60,982 nucleotides of DNA from NCBI GenBank assembly GCA_903852495.1, contig CAINRC010000125.1:1-60982 (forward strand). Direction: 5' to 3'. Under the pieces are notes generated by a model. That model saw only the letters and a list, made by a program, of their open reading frames with translations. It did no database searches and was not told where the DNA came from. The stretch is from an uncultured Geobacteraceae bacterium (GTDB lineage: Bacteria; Desulfobacterota; Desulfuromonadia; Geobacterales; Pseudopelobacteraceae). How positions within the stretch are numbered: the stretch's first letter is position 1; every line of letters begins with the position of its first letter. Position numbers and translations under genes: made by a program. Shown here one piece after another: positions 1 to 7,173 of the stretch.

Positions 1-93
1 CCGTTCATGGTAGACCAGCGCTTCGTTGTCAGGATAACGGCACGCAATCTCGTCCAGAAGGGAGCCGACGGTGTGGGTGAGCAACTGCGACAT
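1..93 (-). CDS. AMP-binding acyl-CoA synthetase-like protein, N-terminus only
   Basis: Only the first 31 codons lie in the window; the gene runs off the left edge. The start is an ATG preceded by GGAGG seven bases upstream. The visible protein begins MSQLLTHTVGSLLDEIA and continues with a RYPDNEALVYHER-type stretch. This is how many fatty-acyl-CoA or acetoacetyl-CoA synthetases (AMP-binding family) open, with a short helix followed by 'hPdreAlvy'. The family call rests on that N-terminal pattern alone, so the substrate cannot be given. The gene is divergent from the DUF294 gene, with about 235 bases between the two starts. Confidence 0.55.
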   Translation of the reverse strand, partial: MSQLLTHTVGSLLDEIACRYPDNEALVYHER

Positions 94-263
94 GATAAAC
101 CTCCGATCGTCTGTTCACGTATTGAAAAGGTGCCCGTGCCGATAGCAGCACGCTGCTCTACGCACAAAGGCACCCACCTTATGCCACATCCTGAGCCAAG
201 TGGCAATCGGAGCCTGCACCATCCAGTTTTTACATACCCGAATACATACCACAACGAAAGACA

Positions 264-292
264 TTAATTTTACGATACTGTTGTGCTATAGT
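264..292 (+). promoter_or_regulatory. Candidate sigma-70 promoter for the DUF294 gene
   Basis: A TTAATT element and a TATAGT -10 are separated by 17 bases, with a TGTGC sequence just ahead of the -10 (extended -10 character). Transcription would start near position 299, giving a leader of about 30 bases before the ATG. The -35 is weak; the call rests mainly on the -10 and spacing. Confidence 0.4.
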
Positions 293-328
293 CCGTCCGA
301 TGCCCATTTCCCCCTGGAGTCAGACATC

Positions 329-1531
329 ATGAACACGCCTGCACAGTTTCTTCCCCCTGCACTGCCCGATCTGACCGATATCACGCGCTATTGCCGGATT
401 GAAGACATTGAGCCGTTCCTGCAGATGATTTCGGGAGCGGTGTACGAGGACCACAGTAAGGTTATTGACTGGGAATCCAGAAGCGGGCAGCTTGTTGCAG
501 CAATAGCGGTGTCGGAAGGTGCCGCGCTTAAAACGATCCACGAGAGCCTCAATCAGATAGAGATGGAACGCTTTCTCCTGGTTCCCTCAGTCAATGCCCT
601 GCACCGTTCGTGCACCCACTACCGCGATCTTCTGTCCCACCGCGTTATGGATACCGTTCTTGCAGAGATGGACGCCTCCGGATTTGTCCGTCCGCCGGTC
701 CCCTTTGCTCTGATCAGCATGGGCAGCGATGGCCGTGAAGAACAGACATTGATCACGGATCAGGACAACCTGATTGTCTACGGTGATGGCGGCGGAGAAG
801 CAGCCGACAGATATTTTATTGAATTTTCAACCCGGTTGGTGGACAGGCTTGAGGAGGCCGGCTTCAAACGCTGCACGGGTGATATCATGCCTACTAATCA
901 GACATGGCGCGGTTCGTACAGCCAATGGCGCAAGCGGCTCTTTTCTATCGTCAGGTATGAGGTCGAAGACATCGGCAAGAATGTCATGAACCTGATTGTG
1001 ATGTCCGACGCCCGCTATGTCGCCGGCGATCAGGAACTGGCCGCTGAGCTGATTGATATGATCAGAACCATGGAGCGGGAATATTTCCAGGTTCTGTGGG
1101 GAATGGCCAAAGCGGCAACGGAGATGCAGCTGGCTCTCACCTTTATGAAGCATATCTGGACGGAGGGAAGTGGCGATCACAAGGGGGAATTCAACGTCAA
1201 ATTACTGGCGTGGGCTCCGCTTGTCATGAATGTCCGTATTCTGGCCATCAGCCAGAGCGCCCCCGCAACCAGTACGTTGGAGCGTATTGCACTATTGGAG
1301 ACGGAAGGGAGCTTTTCTCCCTCCTTTGCCAGCGACCTGGTTGAGGCCTATCACGTCCTCACCAGACAGCGGATACTGATTCAAATCAAAGCCCTCAAAG
1401 GGATCCAGGACGATTCCCATTATCTCAACCCCTTCCAACTGGCATCTGCCGAACGTGAACAGATCCGGCACGCCCTGATCAAGATCGAAGAATTGCAGAA
1501 GATCATTCACGCCAACTTCCATATTGTGTAG
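329..1531 (+). CDS. DUF294 nucleotidyltransferase-like protein without CBS domains
   Basis: This is a 400-residue soluble protein. Residues of about 125-150 contain the GSDGREEQTLITDQDN motif of the DUF294/GlnD-like nucleotidyltransferase fold, in which the Gly-Ser and the paired acids (TDQDN) form the nucleotide and metal site. The C-terminal 140 residues look like the helical DUF294_C substrate-binding region. Most relatives also carry cyclic-nucleotide-binding and CBS domains in front; here about 120 N-terminal residues of no recognised family take their place. The chosen ATG has GGAG ten bases upstream; a longer in-frame reading to an ATG 43 codons earlier has no ribosome site and crosses the likely promoter. 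The target is unknown; nucleotidylylation of a protein is possible by analogy with GlnD. Confidence 0.8.
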   Translation: MNTPAQFLPPALPDLTDITRYCRIEDIEPFLQMISGAVYEDHSKVIDWESRSGQLVAAIAVSEGAALKTIHESLNQIEMERFLLVPSVNALHRSCTHYRDLLSHRVMDTVLAEMDASGFVRPPVPFALISMGSDGREEQTLITDQDNLIVYGDGGGEAADRYFIEFSTRLVDRLEEAGFKRCTGDIMPTNQTWRGSYSQWRKRLFSIVRYEVEDIGKNVMNLIVMSDARYVAGDQELAAELIDMIRTMEREYFQVLWGMAKAATEMQLALTFMKHIWTEGSGDHKGEFNVKLLAWAPLVMNVRILAISQSAPATSTLERIALLETEGSFSPSFASDLVEAYHVLTRQRILIQIKALKGIQDDSHYLNPFQLASAEREQIRHALIKIEELQKIIHANFHIV

Positions 1532-1541
1532 GTCACAATTC

Positions 1542-1562
1542 GGGCGACCCGGTGGGTCGCCC
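1542..1562. repeat. Perfect 9-bp palindromic repeat between convergent genes
   Basis: GGGCGACCC, a 3-base loop and GGGTCGCCC form a perfect hairpin in the 40-base gap between the convergent DUF294 and dinB genes. There is no T-run on either side, so it is not a classic rho-independent terminator. The sequence resembles the short 'GGGCGACCC...GGGTCGCCC' palindromes scattered between genes in many bacterial genomes. It may still slow or stop transcription from both sides. Confidence 0.6.
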
Positions 1563-1571
1563 CTACGGAAT

Positions 1572-2810
1572 TCATATGATGTCAATATTTTTGATCCCGT
1601 CAGGCCGCCAGCTCGGCGGGATTACGTGTGACCCCGCACTTTCTTTATCCGGCAACAGCGAGCCAAGCGTGACAACCATATCCCCAAACCTCTGATTGAC
1701 CGTATCCATCGCCTGTGTTGCCCACAGTTTCTTCCGCTCATCTTCAAATAACGGCAGCTGATCCGCCTGGTGCTTCAGACCAGAGATACTCACGCCCAGC
1801 AGCCTCACCGGCTGCTCCAGTGCAACAGTATTGAGAATACTTATGGCTGCACGGTAGATTTCATCTGACCGGTTGATGTAGCTTTTCAGCGTCGTCTGTT
1901 TTCCCCAGGAAGAGAAGAAGTCCGCATACCGCACATACAGATGGATTGTCTTCCCTGAGACACCGTACCGCCTGGCCCGGCTGCCAACCATCTCCGAAAG
2001 CTGCAGCAGAAAACGCCTGATCTCGGCAGGATCGTCAATATCCCGATCCAGGGTGCGGCTATGACCGACGCTTTTTACTGCATCCTCCTCACCGAACGGG
2101 ATCACCGGTGATTCGTCTATCCCCTGCCCCATCTGTTTCAGCCGCCTGCCCACGATGCCGAACTTGCGTGTCAGGCGCCCCTCTTCGCACCGCCCAAGCT
2201 CGCCACATGTGTAGATGGACATCATATTGAGATGCCGCTGCATTTTTTTACCAATGCCGCACAGCTCCTGTATCGGCATTGGTTCCAGAATACGCGCAAC
2301 ATTCTCCGGAGCGATAACAGTCAGCCCGTCCGGTTTTTTCATATCACTTGCCAGCTTGGCCAGGAGTTTGTTGGGGGCTATGCCGATGGAGCAGCGTAAG
2401 CCGAATTGGTGAAGAATACGGGCTTTGATACGGTATGCAATTGTTTCGGCAGAACCAAAGATAGAAAGGGAATGGGTGACATCCAGCCAGGATTCATCCA
2501 CTGAAAACGCCTCGACCAGCGGAGTAAACTCCCGGAATATTTCGTTGATTCTGGTGGAGGTGTAGGTGTACTTCCGGTTATCCCCCACAACGACAATAAG
2601 TTCCGGGCACACCCGCTTTCCTTCCCAGACCGCCATACCGGTTTTTACCCCCCTGGCCCGGGCTTCATACGAAGAGGTGGTAATCACCGTCCGCCCGCCG
2701 CCACCGACTACGGCAATCGCCTTGCCGCGCAGCTCAGGGTTGGCCTGCTGTTCCACAGAGGCAAAAAAGGCATTCATATCGAGGTGAAGGATGACGCGGT
2801 GATCCGGCAT
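1572..2810 (-). CDS. dinB: DNA polymerase IV (Y-family translesion polymerase)
   Basis: This 412-residue Y-family polymerase copies damaged DNA. The palm carries the metal ligands: D11 in HLDMNAFFASVEQ, and D105-E106 in FSVDESWLD. The steric-gate region and the YEARARGVKTGM substrate-handling motif follow the family pattern. A helix-hairpin-helix thumb (ELCGIGKKMQRHL) and a C-terminal little-finger domain are present. A terminal beta-clamp-binding peptide is not obvious; QLPLF near residue 350 is a plausible internal one (QxxLF-like). It is the third gene of the lexA cassette, starting two bases after the small upstream gene, so it should be SOS-induced from the lexA promoter. Length is slightly above the roughly 350 residues of E. 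coli DinB. Confidence 0.95.
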   Translation of the reverse strand: MPDHRVILHLDMNAFFASVEQQANPELRGKAIAVVGGGGRTVITTSSYEARARGVKTGMAVWEGKRVCPELIVVVGDNRKYTYTSTRINEIFREFTPLVEAFSVDESWLDVTHSLSIFGSAETIAYRIKARILHQFGLRCSIGIAPNKLLAKLASDMKKPDGLTVIAPENVARILEPMPIQELCGIGKKMQRHLNMMSIYTCGELGRCEEGRLTRKFGIVGRRLKQMGQGIDESPVIPFGEEDAVKSVGHSRTLDRDIDDPAEIRRFLLQLSEMVGSRARRYGVSGKTIHLYVRYADFFSSWGKQTTLKSYINRSDEIYRAAISILNTVALEQPVRLLGVSISGLKHQADQLPLFEDERKKLWATQAMDTVNQRFGDMVVTLGSLLPDKESAGSHVIPPSWRPDGIKNIDII

Positions 2811-2812
2811 AC

Positions 2813-3055
2813 TTATTCCGTACGCTGGGAGTGGATCGTCCAGGATTGATCGGCGGGATCGAACACCAATTCGTAGAGCGCATCACCATCGCTAACAGCG
2901 TAGTGGAGGAGCTGGCGCTCGCCGACACAATCCTGCCAGTGGTAGGTTGTTTCCTGAACCCTGTGCTGCCGCCGGTTAAGCTCAAACCAGACCGGCCGGG
3001 CCTTTTTCCCCGGTTCAAAAAGAACCGCTATGCGCACCGACTTCCCGGACGTCAT
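2813..3055 (-). CDS. Small conserved-type protein of the lexA-dinB cassette
   Basis: This 80-residue protein starts with an ATGA overlap on the lexA stop and ends two bases before dinB, so the three genes are translationally linked. No signal peptide or membrane segment is visible. The sequence has a 'RPVWFELNRRQHRVQE' strand pair, then a Trp-Gln-Asp, and later 'ALYELVFDPADQSWTIH'. This order (basic strand, W, then YEL...W near the end) resembles from memory the small DUF6504-type proteins that accompany ImuB-like Y-family polymerases in Actinobacteria. That is a weak similarity judged by eye. A role in translesion synthesis is inferred only from the position. Confidence 0.7.
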   Translation of the reverse strand: MTSGKSVRIAVLFEPGKKARPVWFELNRRQHRVQETTYHWQDCVGERQLLHYAVSDGDALYELVFDPADQSWTIHSQRTE

Positions 3056-3657
3056 TCGCAGTTCCTGACAATCCGCAGCAGCTTTCCGGCCACTACGGTT
3101 TCCGCCTCGCCATCCTTGATAATGATCGGCTGGAGTGCCGGATTTTCCGGCTGCAGGCGGATCCGGCCGACCTCCCGGTAAAAACGCTTCAGGGTCGCTT
3201 CGCCATCAACCACCGCCACAACAATCTCACCGTTCTCGGCGGTCGGCTGCGGACGGATCAATGCCAGATCCCCGTCAAGAATATGGGCATCAACCATACT
3301 GTCCCCCTTCACCCGGAGGAAATAACACCCCTCGCCCCGGAGCCAGGAGGGGTCAACGGAGCAGTAGCCCTGAAGATCCTCGACGGCAGGTTCGGGAGCT
3401 CCCGCCCTGACCGTGCCGACCACCGGCACCGGCGTCGATGACACCGGCCGGTTGGCGAGAATAATTCCCCGCGAGCCGCCCCGCCGGCTGATGTATCCTT
3501 TCCGTTCCAGCGCGTCGAGATGGGCGATGGCCGTGGCGGTCCCCTTGGTACCGATGCTCTCGGATATTTCGCGCAGAGTCGGTGGACACCCGGCCCTGGC
3601 AAGGGAATTACCGATCATGTCCAGCACCTGCTGCTGCCGTTCGGTCAATGGCTGCAT
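3052..3657 (-). CDS. lexA: LexA SOS repressor
   Basis: This 201-residue repressor represses SOS genes until RecA filaments trigger self-cleavage. The N-terminal winged helix runs from LTERQQQVLDMI to about residue 70 and includes the PTLREISESIG recognition region. The Ala85-Gly86 cleavage site is in GTVRAGAP. The S24-like catalytic dyad is Ser120 (VKGDSMVD) and Lys157 (EATLKRF). The reading frame extends nine codons upstream, but the ATG used here has GGAGG four bases before it, and the upstream ATG lies inside the repeated operator-like sequence. It is first in an operon with the 80-residue gene and dinB, and autoregulation is expected. Confidence 0.95.
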   Translation of the reverse strand: MQPLTERQQQVLDMIGNSLARAGCPPTLREISESIGTKGTATAIAHLDALERKGYISRRGGSRGIILANRPVSSTPVPVVGTVRAGAPEPAVEDLQGYCSVDPSWLRGEGCYFLRVKGDSMVDAHILDGDLALIRPQPTAENGEIVVAVVDGEATLKRFYREVGRIRLQPENPALQPIIIKDGEAETVVAGKLLRIVRNCE

Positions 3658-3671
3658 ATGGCCTCCGCTAC

Positions 3672-3697
3672 TGTCAAATGGCATACTATGTCAAATG
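3672..3697 (-). promoter_or_regulatory. Direct repeat at the lexA promoter, possible operator
   Basis: The 9-mer TGTCAAATG occurs twice in the same orientation with a period of 17 bases. It begins 15 bases upstream of the lexA start, just before the ribosome site. Read on the lexA strand, each copy contains TTGACA, and a CATA-C-TATG inverted repeat sits between them. Its placement suits an autoregulatory site. It does not match the GGTT-N2-C-N4-G-N3-ACC LexA box described for Geobacter sulfurreducens, so the link to LexA is inference. Confidence 0.4.
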
Positions 3698-3799
3698 ATA
3701 GATATATCGGGCTGGAACGTCAAGCAGATAAATTTTTGCAGCAGTGAAAAATGAATGGGGGAGAGGAAATGTATGCGGCTGCAGGAAAGATATACAACA

Positions 3800-3853
3800 A
3801 CGGGGCGGCGGGAAAACCAGGATTGTAACCCTGGCTTAACTCCATCGCCCCGT
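3800..3853 (-). terminator. Nested hairpin after nudC, probable terminator
   Basis: An outer 8-bp stem (ACGGGGCG with CGCCCCGT) encloses an inner hairpin whose 3' side runs into TTTT on the minus strand (CCTGGTTTTCC). The outer stem could be extended by AACAAC/GTTGTT pairing with bulges. It lies about 30 bases past the nudC stop, between nudC and the lexA promoter, which suits a terminator that insulates lexA. Confidence 0.5.
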
Positions 3854-3882
3854 GTTTCACCTGTTGTTCGAGAGCATCAATC

Positions 3883-4752
3883 TTAAGAGGGAATACCCAT
3901 CTCCCCGCTTTTTCCGTAGGTGGTGATGATCCAGCGGGCGATACTTCGCTTTCCTCCCGGAGACATGGGGAGGGCATCTTCATGGAACCAGTCCGCCTCC
4001 ACAACCTCTACGCCGTCCGGCCTGATCTCCCCCCCGGCATACTCAGCCAGGAAACCGATCATCTGCTGGCTCGGGAACGGCCAGCACTGGCTCCCCACAT
4101 AGCGGATATTGGTCACCTCTATCCCCGCCTCCTCACGAACCTCCCGCCGGACACACTCCTCCAGGGATTCACCAAAATCAAGAAAGCCGGCCACCAGGCT
4201 GAAGCGGCCGGGATTCCAGGATGCGTTACGGATCAGCAGCAGTTCGGCGCCGCGACGCACCAGGACAATAATGCAGGGGTGAATATGGGGGAAATGCTCA
4301 TCACCACACGACGGGCACCGTTTACCCCAACTGGCCGACATTCTGGACAACTGGCCGCCGCAACGGGAGCAGAAGCGGCTGCGTCGCTCCCAATGCAGAA
4401 TCTGGGCGGCCCGGCCGGCTATTGTCGCCAGGGCGTCATCAAGCCGGACGTCCGGCCCCTGAAACGGGAGGGCTTCATACTCCGCCGGCACGGCGGCATC
4501 CGGAGCGATGCGCACAGCCCGCAGCGTCTTCCCCTGCCATAGGCCGATCCGCAACGACTCTGTTTCCGGAACAATACCCGCCGGTAGCGGTCCGCCCGGA
4601 AGAAGCGACTGCACCGACCCGGCCGGCACCAGAAGCGAAGAACCCTGGAGAACAGCCCAGAATCCGGCGGTGTTATCCCCCCCGGTTTCAGGTGGAAGCG
4701 GCGTGAATGAGTCGCTGATTATGCTTGAATTGAACGGTAGTGATTGTGACAT
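3883..4752 (-). CDS. nudC: NAD(H) diphosphatase, Nudix family
   Basis: This 289-residue hydrolase cleaves NADH/NAD+ to NMN(H) and AMP, and in some bacteria removes NAD caps from RNA. A zinc ribbon (CSRCGG and CPSCG) sits in the middle. It is followed by the Nudix box G-F-L-D-F-GES-x6-REVREEAG with the usual metal-binding glutamates. After the box comes SQCWPFPSQ, the NudC-specific motif normally written SQPWPFPxS; Cys replaces the first Pro. The N-terminal half is the divergent NudC-N domain. An ATG three codons further upstream has the AAGG directly touching it, so the ATG used here, nine bases from AAGGA, is preferred. The gene is a single unit between lexA and rlpA. Confidence 0.92.
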   Translation of the reverse strand: MSQSLPFNSSIISDSFTPLPPETGGDNTAGFWAVLQGSSLLVPAGSVQSLLPGGPLPAGIVPETESLRIGLWQGKTLRAVRIAPDAAVPAEYEALPFQGPDVRLDDALATIAGRAAQILHWERRSRFCSRCGGQLSRMSASWGKRCPSCGDEHFPHIHPCIIVLVRRGAELLLIRNASWNPGRFSLVAGFLDFGESLEECVRREVREEAGIEVTNIRYVGSQCWPFPSQQMIGFLAEYAGGEIRPDGVEVVEADWFHEDALPMSPGGKRSIARWIITTYGKSGEMGIPS

Positions 4753-4941
4753 GGCGGTCATCCTTGTTTGACAGATTCGGGTTAATGCCTAATAGGATCA
4801 CCATCATTTGTCAAGGCGAATAATCCCGCACCTGCCCCGTTGAAGGTGATGTGCACTGAATACTTTACCGGCACCGCCATTCGTGGTACTACACGCGAAA
4901 ACAACTCCCGATCGGGAAAATACTGCAGCAACTGGCACTCC

Positions 4942-5712
4942 ATGACCATTCAAACCCGCACCATTCTGCTTTCATCCGTAGCACTGTTCACACTCCTGGC
5001 AACCGGGTGTGCCAGTCATCAGCGCGCCTACTCACCGCAGGACCCAACCGCTTCCTCCCGGCAAAAACCGGGGCAGAAGCCGTACACCATTGCCGGCAAA
5101 CGCTATGAACCGCTTTCCAGTCATGAAGGCTTCGTGCAGGAGGGAATTGCCAGCAGTTACGGGCTGGATTTCCATGGGCGTAAAACCAGCAACGGGGAAA
5201 CGTTCGATATGAATGCCATGACCGCAGCCCACAAAACGCTGCCGCTCGGTGTTTATGTAAAGGTGCGGCACAAACGCAACGGCAGGGAAATTGTGGTACG
5301 GATAAATGACCGCGGCCCGTTTGTCGGCGACCGGATCATCGATCTTTCAGAGGGAGCGGCGCGTAAACTCGACATGATTCAGGAGGGGCTGGCACCGGTT
5401 ACAGTTGTCGCCCTCGGCTATAAGGTTGATCGGACAGGGGGAGAAGCTGAATATCGCGCCCCGGTCAGCTACGACAGCGGACGTTTTGCGCTCCAGGTCG
5501 CCGCATATAAAAACAGGACCAATGCCTATCGCTACGCGGATGAGCTGAAAACAAAATACGGTGCGGCCGACGTCCAGGAAGCAATGGTCAAAGGGAGTAT
5601 GTTCTACCGGGTCCGCGTAGGACGCTACCCCTCTTTGCATACGGCGCAAACGGGTCAGGAACAGTTTGAGAAGAAGGGATTCACCGGCAACTTTGTTGTC
5701 GCTGTGGATTAG
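4942..5712 (+). CDS. rlpA: RlpA-type septal lipoprotein (lytic transglycosylase family) with SPOR domain
   Basis: This 256-residue lipoprotein opens with a signal peptide (MTIQTRTILLSSVALFTLL) ending in the lipobox LATGC, so it should be anchored to a membrane through a diacylated Cys. A double-psi beta-barrel domain occupies about residues 75-165 (GIASSYG, TSNGETFDM, AAHKTLPLG, VRINDRGPF, IDLSEGAA). These are the RlpA signature motifs, including the Glu, Asp and His positions linked to cleavage of denuded glycan. A C-terminal SPOR domain (FALQVAAYKN ... FYRVRVGRY) targets division-site peptidoglycan. Upstream in-frame ATGs would bury the signal peptide, so the internal ATG was chosen, although its ribosome site is weak. 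It overlaps the convergent next gene by four bases. Confidence 0.9.
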   Translation: MTIQTRTILLSSVALFTLLATGCASHQRAYSPQDPTASSRQKPGQKPYTIAGKRYEPLSSHEGFVQEGIASSYGLDFHGRKTSNGETFDMNAMTAAHKTLPLGVYVKVRHKRNGREIVVRINDRGPFVGDRIIDLSEGAARKLDMIQEGLAPVTVVALGYKVDRTGGEAEYRAPVSYDSGRFALQVAAYKNRTNAYRYADELKTKYGAADVQEAMVKGSMFYRVRVGRYPSLHTAQTGQEQFEKKGFTGNFVVAVD

Positions 5713-6374
5713 TCAGGCAGCGCCGCAATCGCCGACACAGCCGTGTCACACTCTATGACGAGTGCGGCGGGTATGAACAGATCAACCTCATTCCGGGCAC
5801 TGCCGGTCAGGCGGAGGAGAAGCTCCCGGAACAGGAGCAGTTCCCGGCTAAACAGATCCGTGAAGCCGAAACGCAGATCAGCGTATTGTCGAGGATTCAC
5901 GTCGGTAAAATTCAGGGTACACCACTCATCAAAAAGCTCTTCACCGGAGATATCAATCAGGGGAATGCCATTCAGGCGGCAGGTCATCGGTCGATATTCA
6001 TACACCAGGCAGCCGCCGGTTTCTGACAACAGCAGGCAGGGCGTGTCATCCTCCTCCGGCATCAGTGCATCCCACTCCGCCTCCGGAATTCCGTTCAGCA
6101 GCCATGGCTCCACAAACGCCGGGTTTACCAGCGTCAAGCCTTCGAGACGCCGGATTGCCAGACGGGAGATGTTATTTTTCAGAGGATCGGGGAGCAGATC
6201 AAAACCGCGACGGAGGTACAGCGCATCCAGCAGGGTGATATCAAAAAGCCCGCGACAGCAGGCTGAGCAGCCGGAACGGCACGCGATCGCTTCAGGGTAC
6301 AACTCAAGGCAGCGGGCAAACCAACCATCCACCTCCCCCAGCAGGGCACCATAACTATCCAGCAGATCATTCAC
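5709..6374 (-). CDS. YkgJ-type cysteine-cluster protein
   Basis: This 221-residue cytosolic protein belongs to the YkgJ/UPF0153 family of predicted metal- or Fe-S-binding proteins. The N-terminal cluster is CRSGCSACCRG and the second is CLVYEYRPMTCRLNG, with a further Cys in DEWC; this is the usual CxxCxxCC ... RPxxCR arrangement. The start is GTG with GGGGTG seven bases upstream. The biochemical role of the family is not settled; some members are linked to zinc or iron chelation. It converges with rlpA and sits downstream of the cco operon, separated by a strong hairpin, so it is probably a separate unit. Confidence 0.8.
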   Translation of the reverse strand: MNDLLDSYGALLGEVDGWFARCLELYPEAIACRSGCSACCRGLFDITLLDALYLRRGFDLLPDPLKNNISRLAIRRLEGLTLVNPAFVEPWLLNGIPEAEWDALMPEEDDTPCLLLSETGGCLVYEYRPMTCRLNGIPLIDISGEELFDEWCTLNFTDVNPRQYADLRFGFTDLFSRELLLFRELLLRLTGSARNEVDLFIPAALVIECDTAVSAIAALPD

Positions 6375-6430
6375 AACAGAACACCCCTACCCGGCTACGG
6401 GATCGCATACGCCATGACAGTAATGACAAA

Positions 6431-6466
6431 GCCGGCATAGTCACCAGTAATGCTGACTATGCCGGC
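6431..6466 (-). terminator. 13-bp hairpin terminator of the cco operon
   Basis: GCCGGCATAGTCA and its perfect complement are separated by a 10-base loop. On the minus strand the stem is followed by TTTGTCATT, a partial T-run. It lies about 50 bases after the ccoP-like stop. Confidence 0.7.
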
Positions 6467-6515
6467 AAGATCTGAATCAATCGACCCGGCTCCCAACTGA
6501 ATTAACGTCGGCAGC

Positions 6516-7007
6516 CTATTTCAGGGTGAGAACATACTCAACAAGGCCTTCAACCTGATCAGGGGTAATCTGGCTGCTGAACGACGGCATACCGCCCGGT
6601 CGCCCCTCGGAAATCGTCTTGATAAGATCAAGACGTGACTTGCCGTATTTGTAGCGGGAAAGGGTCAGATCGGGGCCGACCCCACCCTTGGCGTTTTCAC
6701 CGTGGCAGGCAATACACATGGAGGCAAACAGTTTTTTTCCGACGGCGACATACGCTTCAACCGCATGACCGCCCTCATGGGCGCCAACCCCGGTAGCTTC
6801 AACAGCTTTATGTGCAACCTGTTTTTTCTCGGTACGCGTTTTCCGTGCCGAGTCGGCCTCGGACTGGGAACTCCAGCCGCTGAAAAGGTAATGCCCCATG
6901 AACGCCACAGCCCATATCACCAGCACCGTCAAAAGGAGGCGAAAGATCCCGGGGGATTTTTTTTCTTCGCGATATTTTATACCATCGTACTCATGCTTCT
7001 CTGACAT
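6516..7007 (-). CDS. ccoP: Single-haem CcoP-like subunit of cbb3 oxidase
   Basis: This 163-residue membrane-anchored cytochrome c carries electrons into the cbb3 oxidase on the periplasmic side. One membrane helix lies at residues 21-43 (IFRLLLTVLVIWAVAFMGHY), followed by a charged linker. A single cytochrome c domain has its haem site at C98-IACH-102 and the distal Met in GGMPSF. Canonical CcoP carries two haem domains, so this one is short; the missing domain is found at the end of CcoO (see findings). An upstream ATG extends the frame by 20 codons without a ribosome site, whereas the chosen ATG has AAGGAG seven bases ahead. It is the last gene of the ccoNOQP operon. Confidence 0.85.
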   Translation of the reverse strand: MSEKHEYDGIKYREEKKSPGIFRLLLTVLVIWAVAFMGHYLFSGWSSQSEADSARKTRTEKKQVAHKAVEATGVGAHEGGHAVEAYVAVGKKLFASMCIACHGENAKGGVGPDLTLSRYKYGKSRLDLIKTISEGRPGGMPSFSSQITPDQVEGLVEYVLTLK

Positions 7008-7029
7008 ATACCCGCTCCTTGGAAAAGAA

Positions 7030-7173
7030 TTAGTCGTCCTCAAGCATCCTGTGCTTCGGCTCTTCAAGCTTCTGCTTCCGCTTCCTGTTGAGTGTTGCGG
7101 CAGTAATTGCCCCGAGAATGGCCAGCAGGAAACCGGTCAGCAGTAGAAAAACAAATCGGGCATCGAACATCAT
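7030..7173 (-). CDS. ccoQ: Small CcoQ/FixQ-like membrane subunit
   Basis: A 47-residue protein with one membrane helix (FVFLLLTGFLLAILGAITAA), followed by a highly charged cytosolic tail (NRKRKQKLEEPKHRMLEDD). Its ATG overlaps the ccoO stop as ATGA, and it ends 22 bases before the ccoP-like start. Size, topology and position between ccoO and ccoP match the CcoQ assembly/stability subunit of cbb3 oxidases. Sequence conservation in CcoQ is low, so the identification leans on context. Confidence 0.75.
   Translation of the reverse strand: MMFDARFVFLLLTGFLLAILGAITAATLNRKRKQKLEEPKHRMLEDD

Noticed and set aside
7..267. 86-codon plus-strand frame at the left end
   Set aside because: It runs antisense through the acyl-CoA synthetase start and the promoter region; composition is not protein-like.
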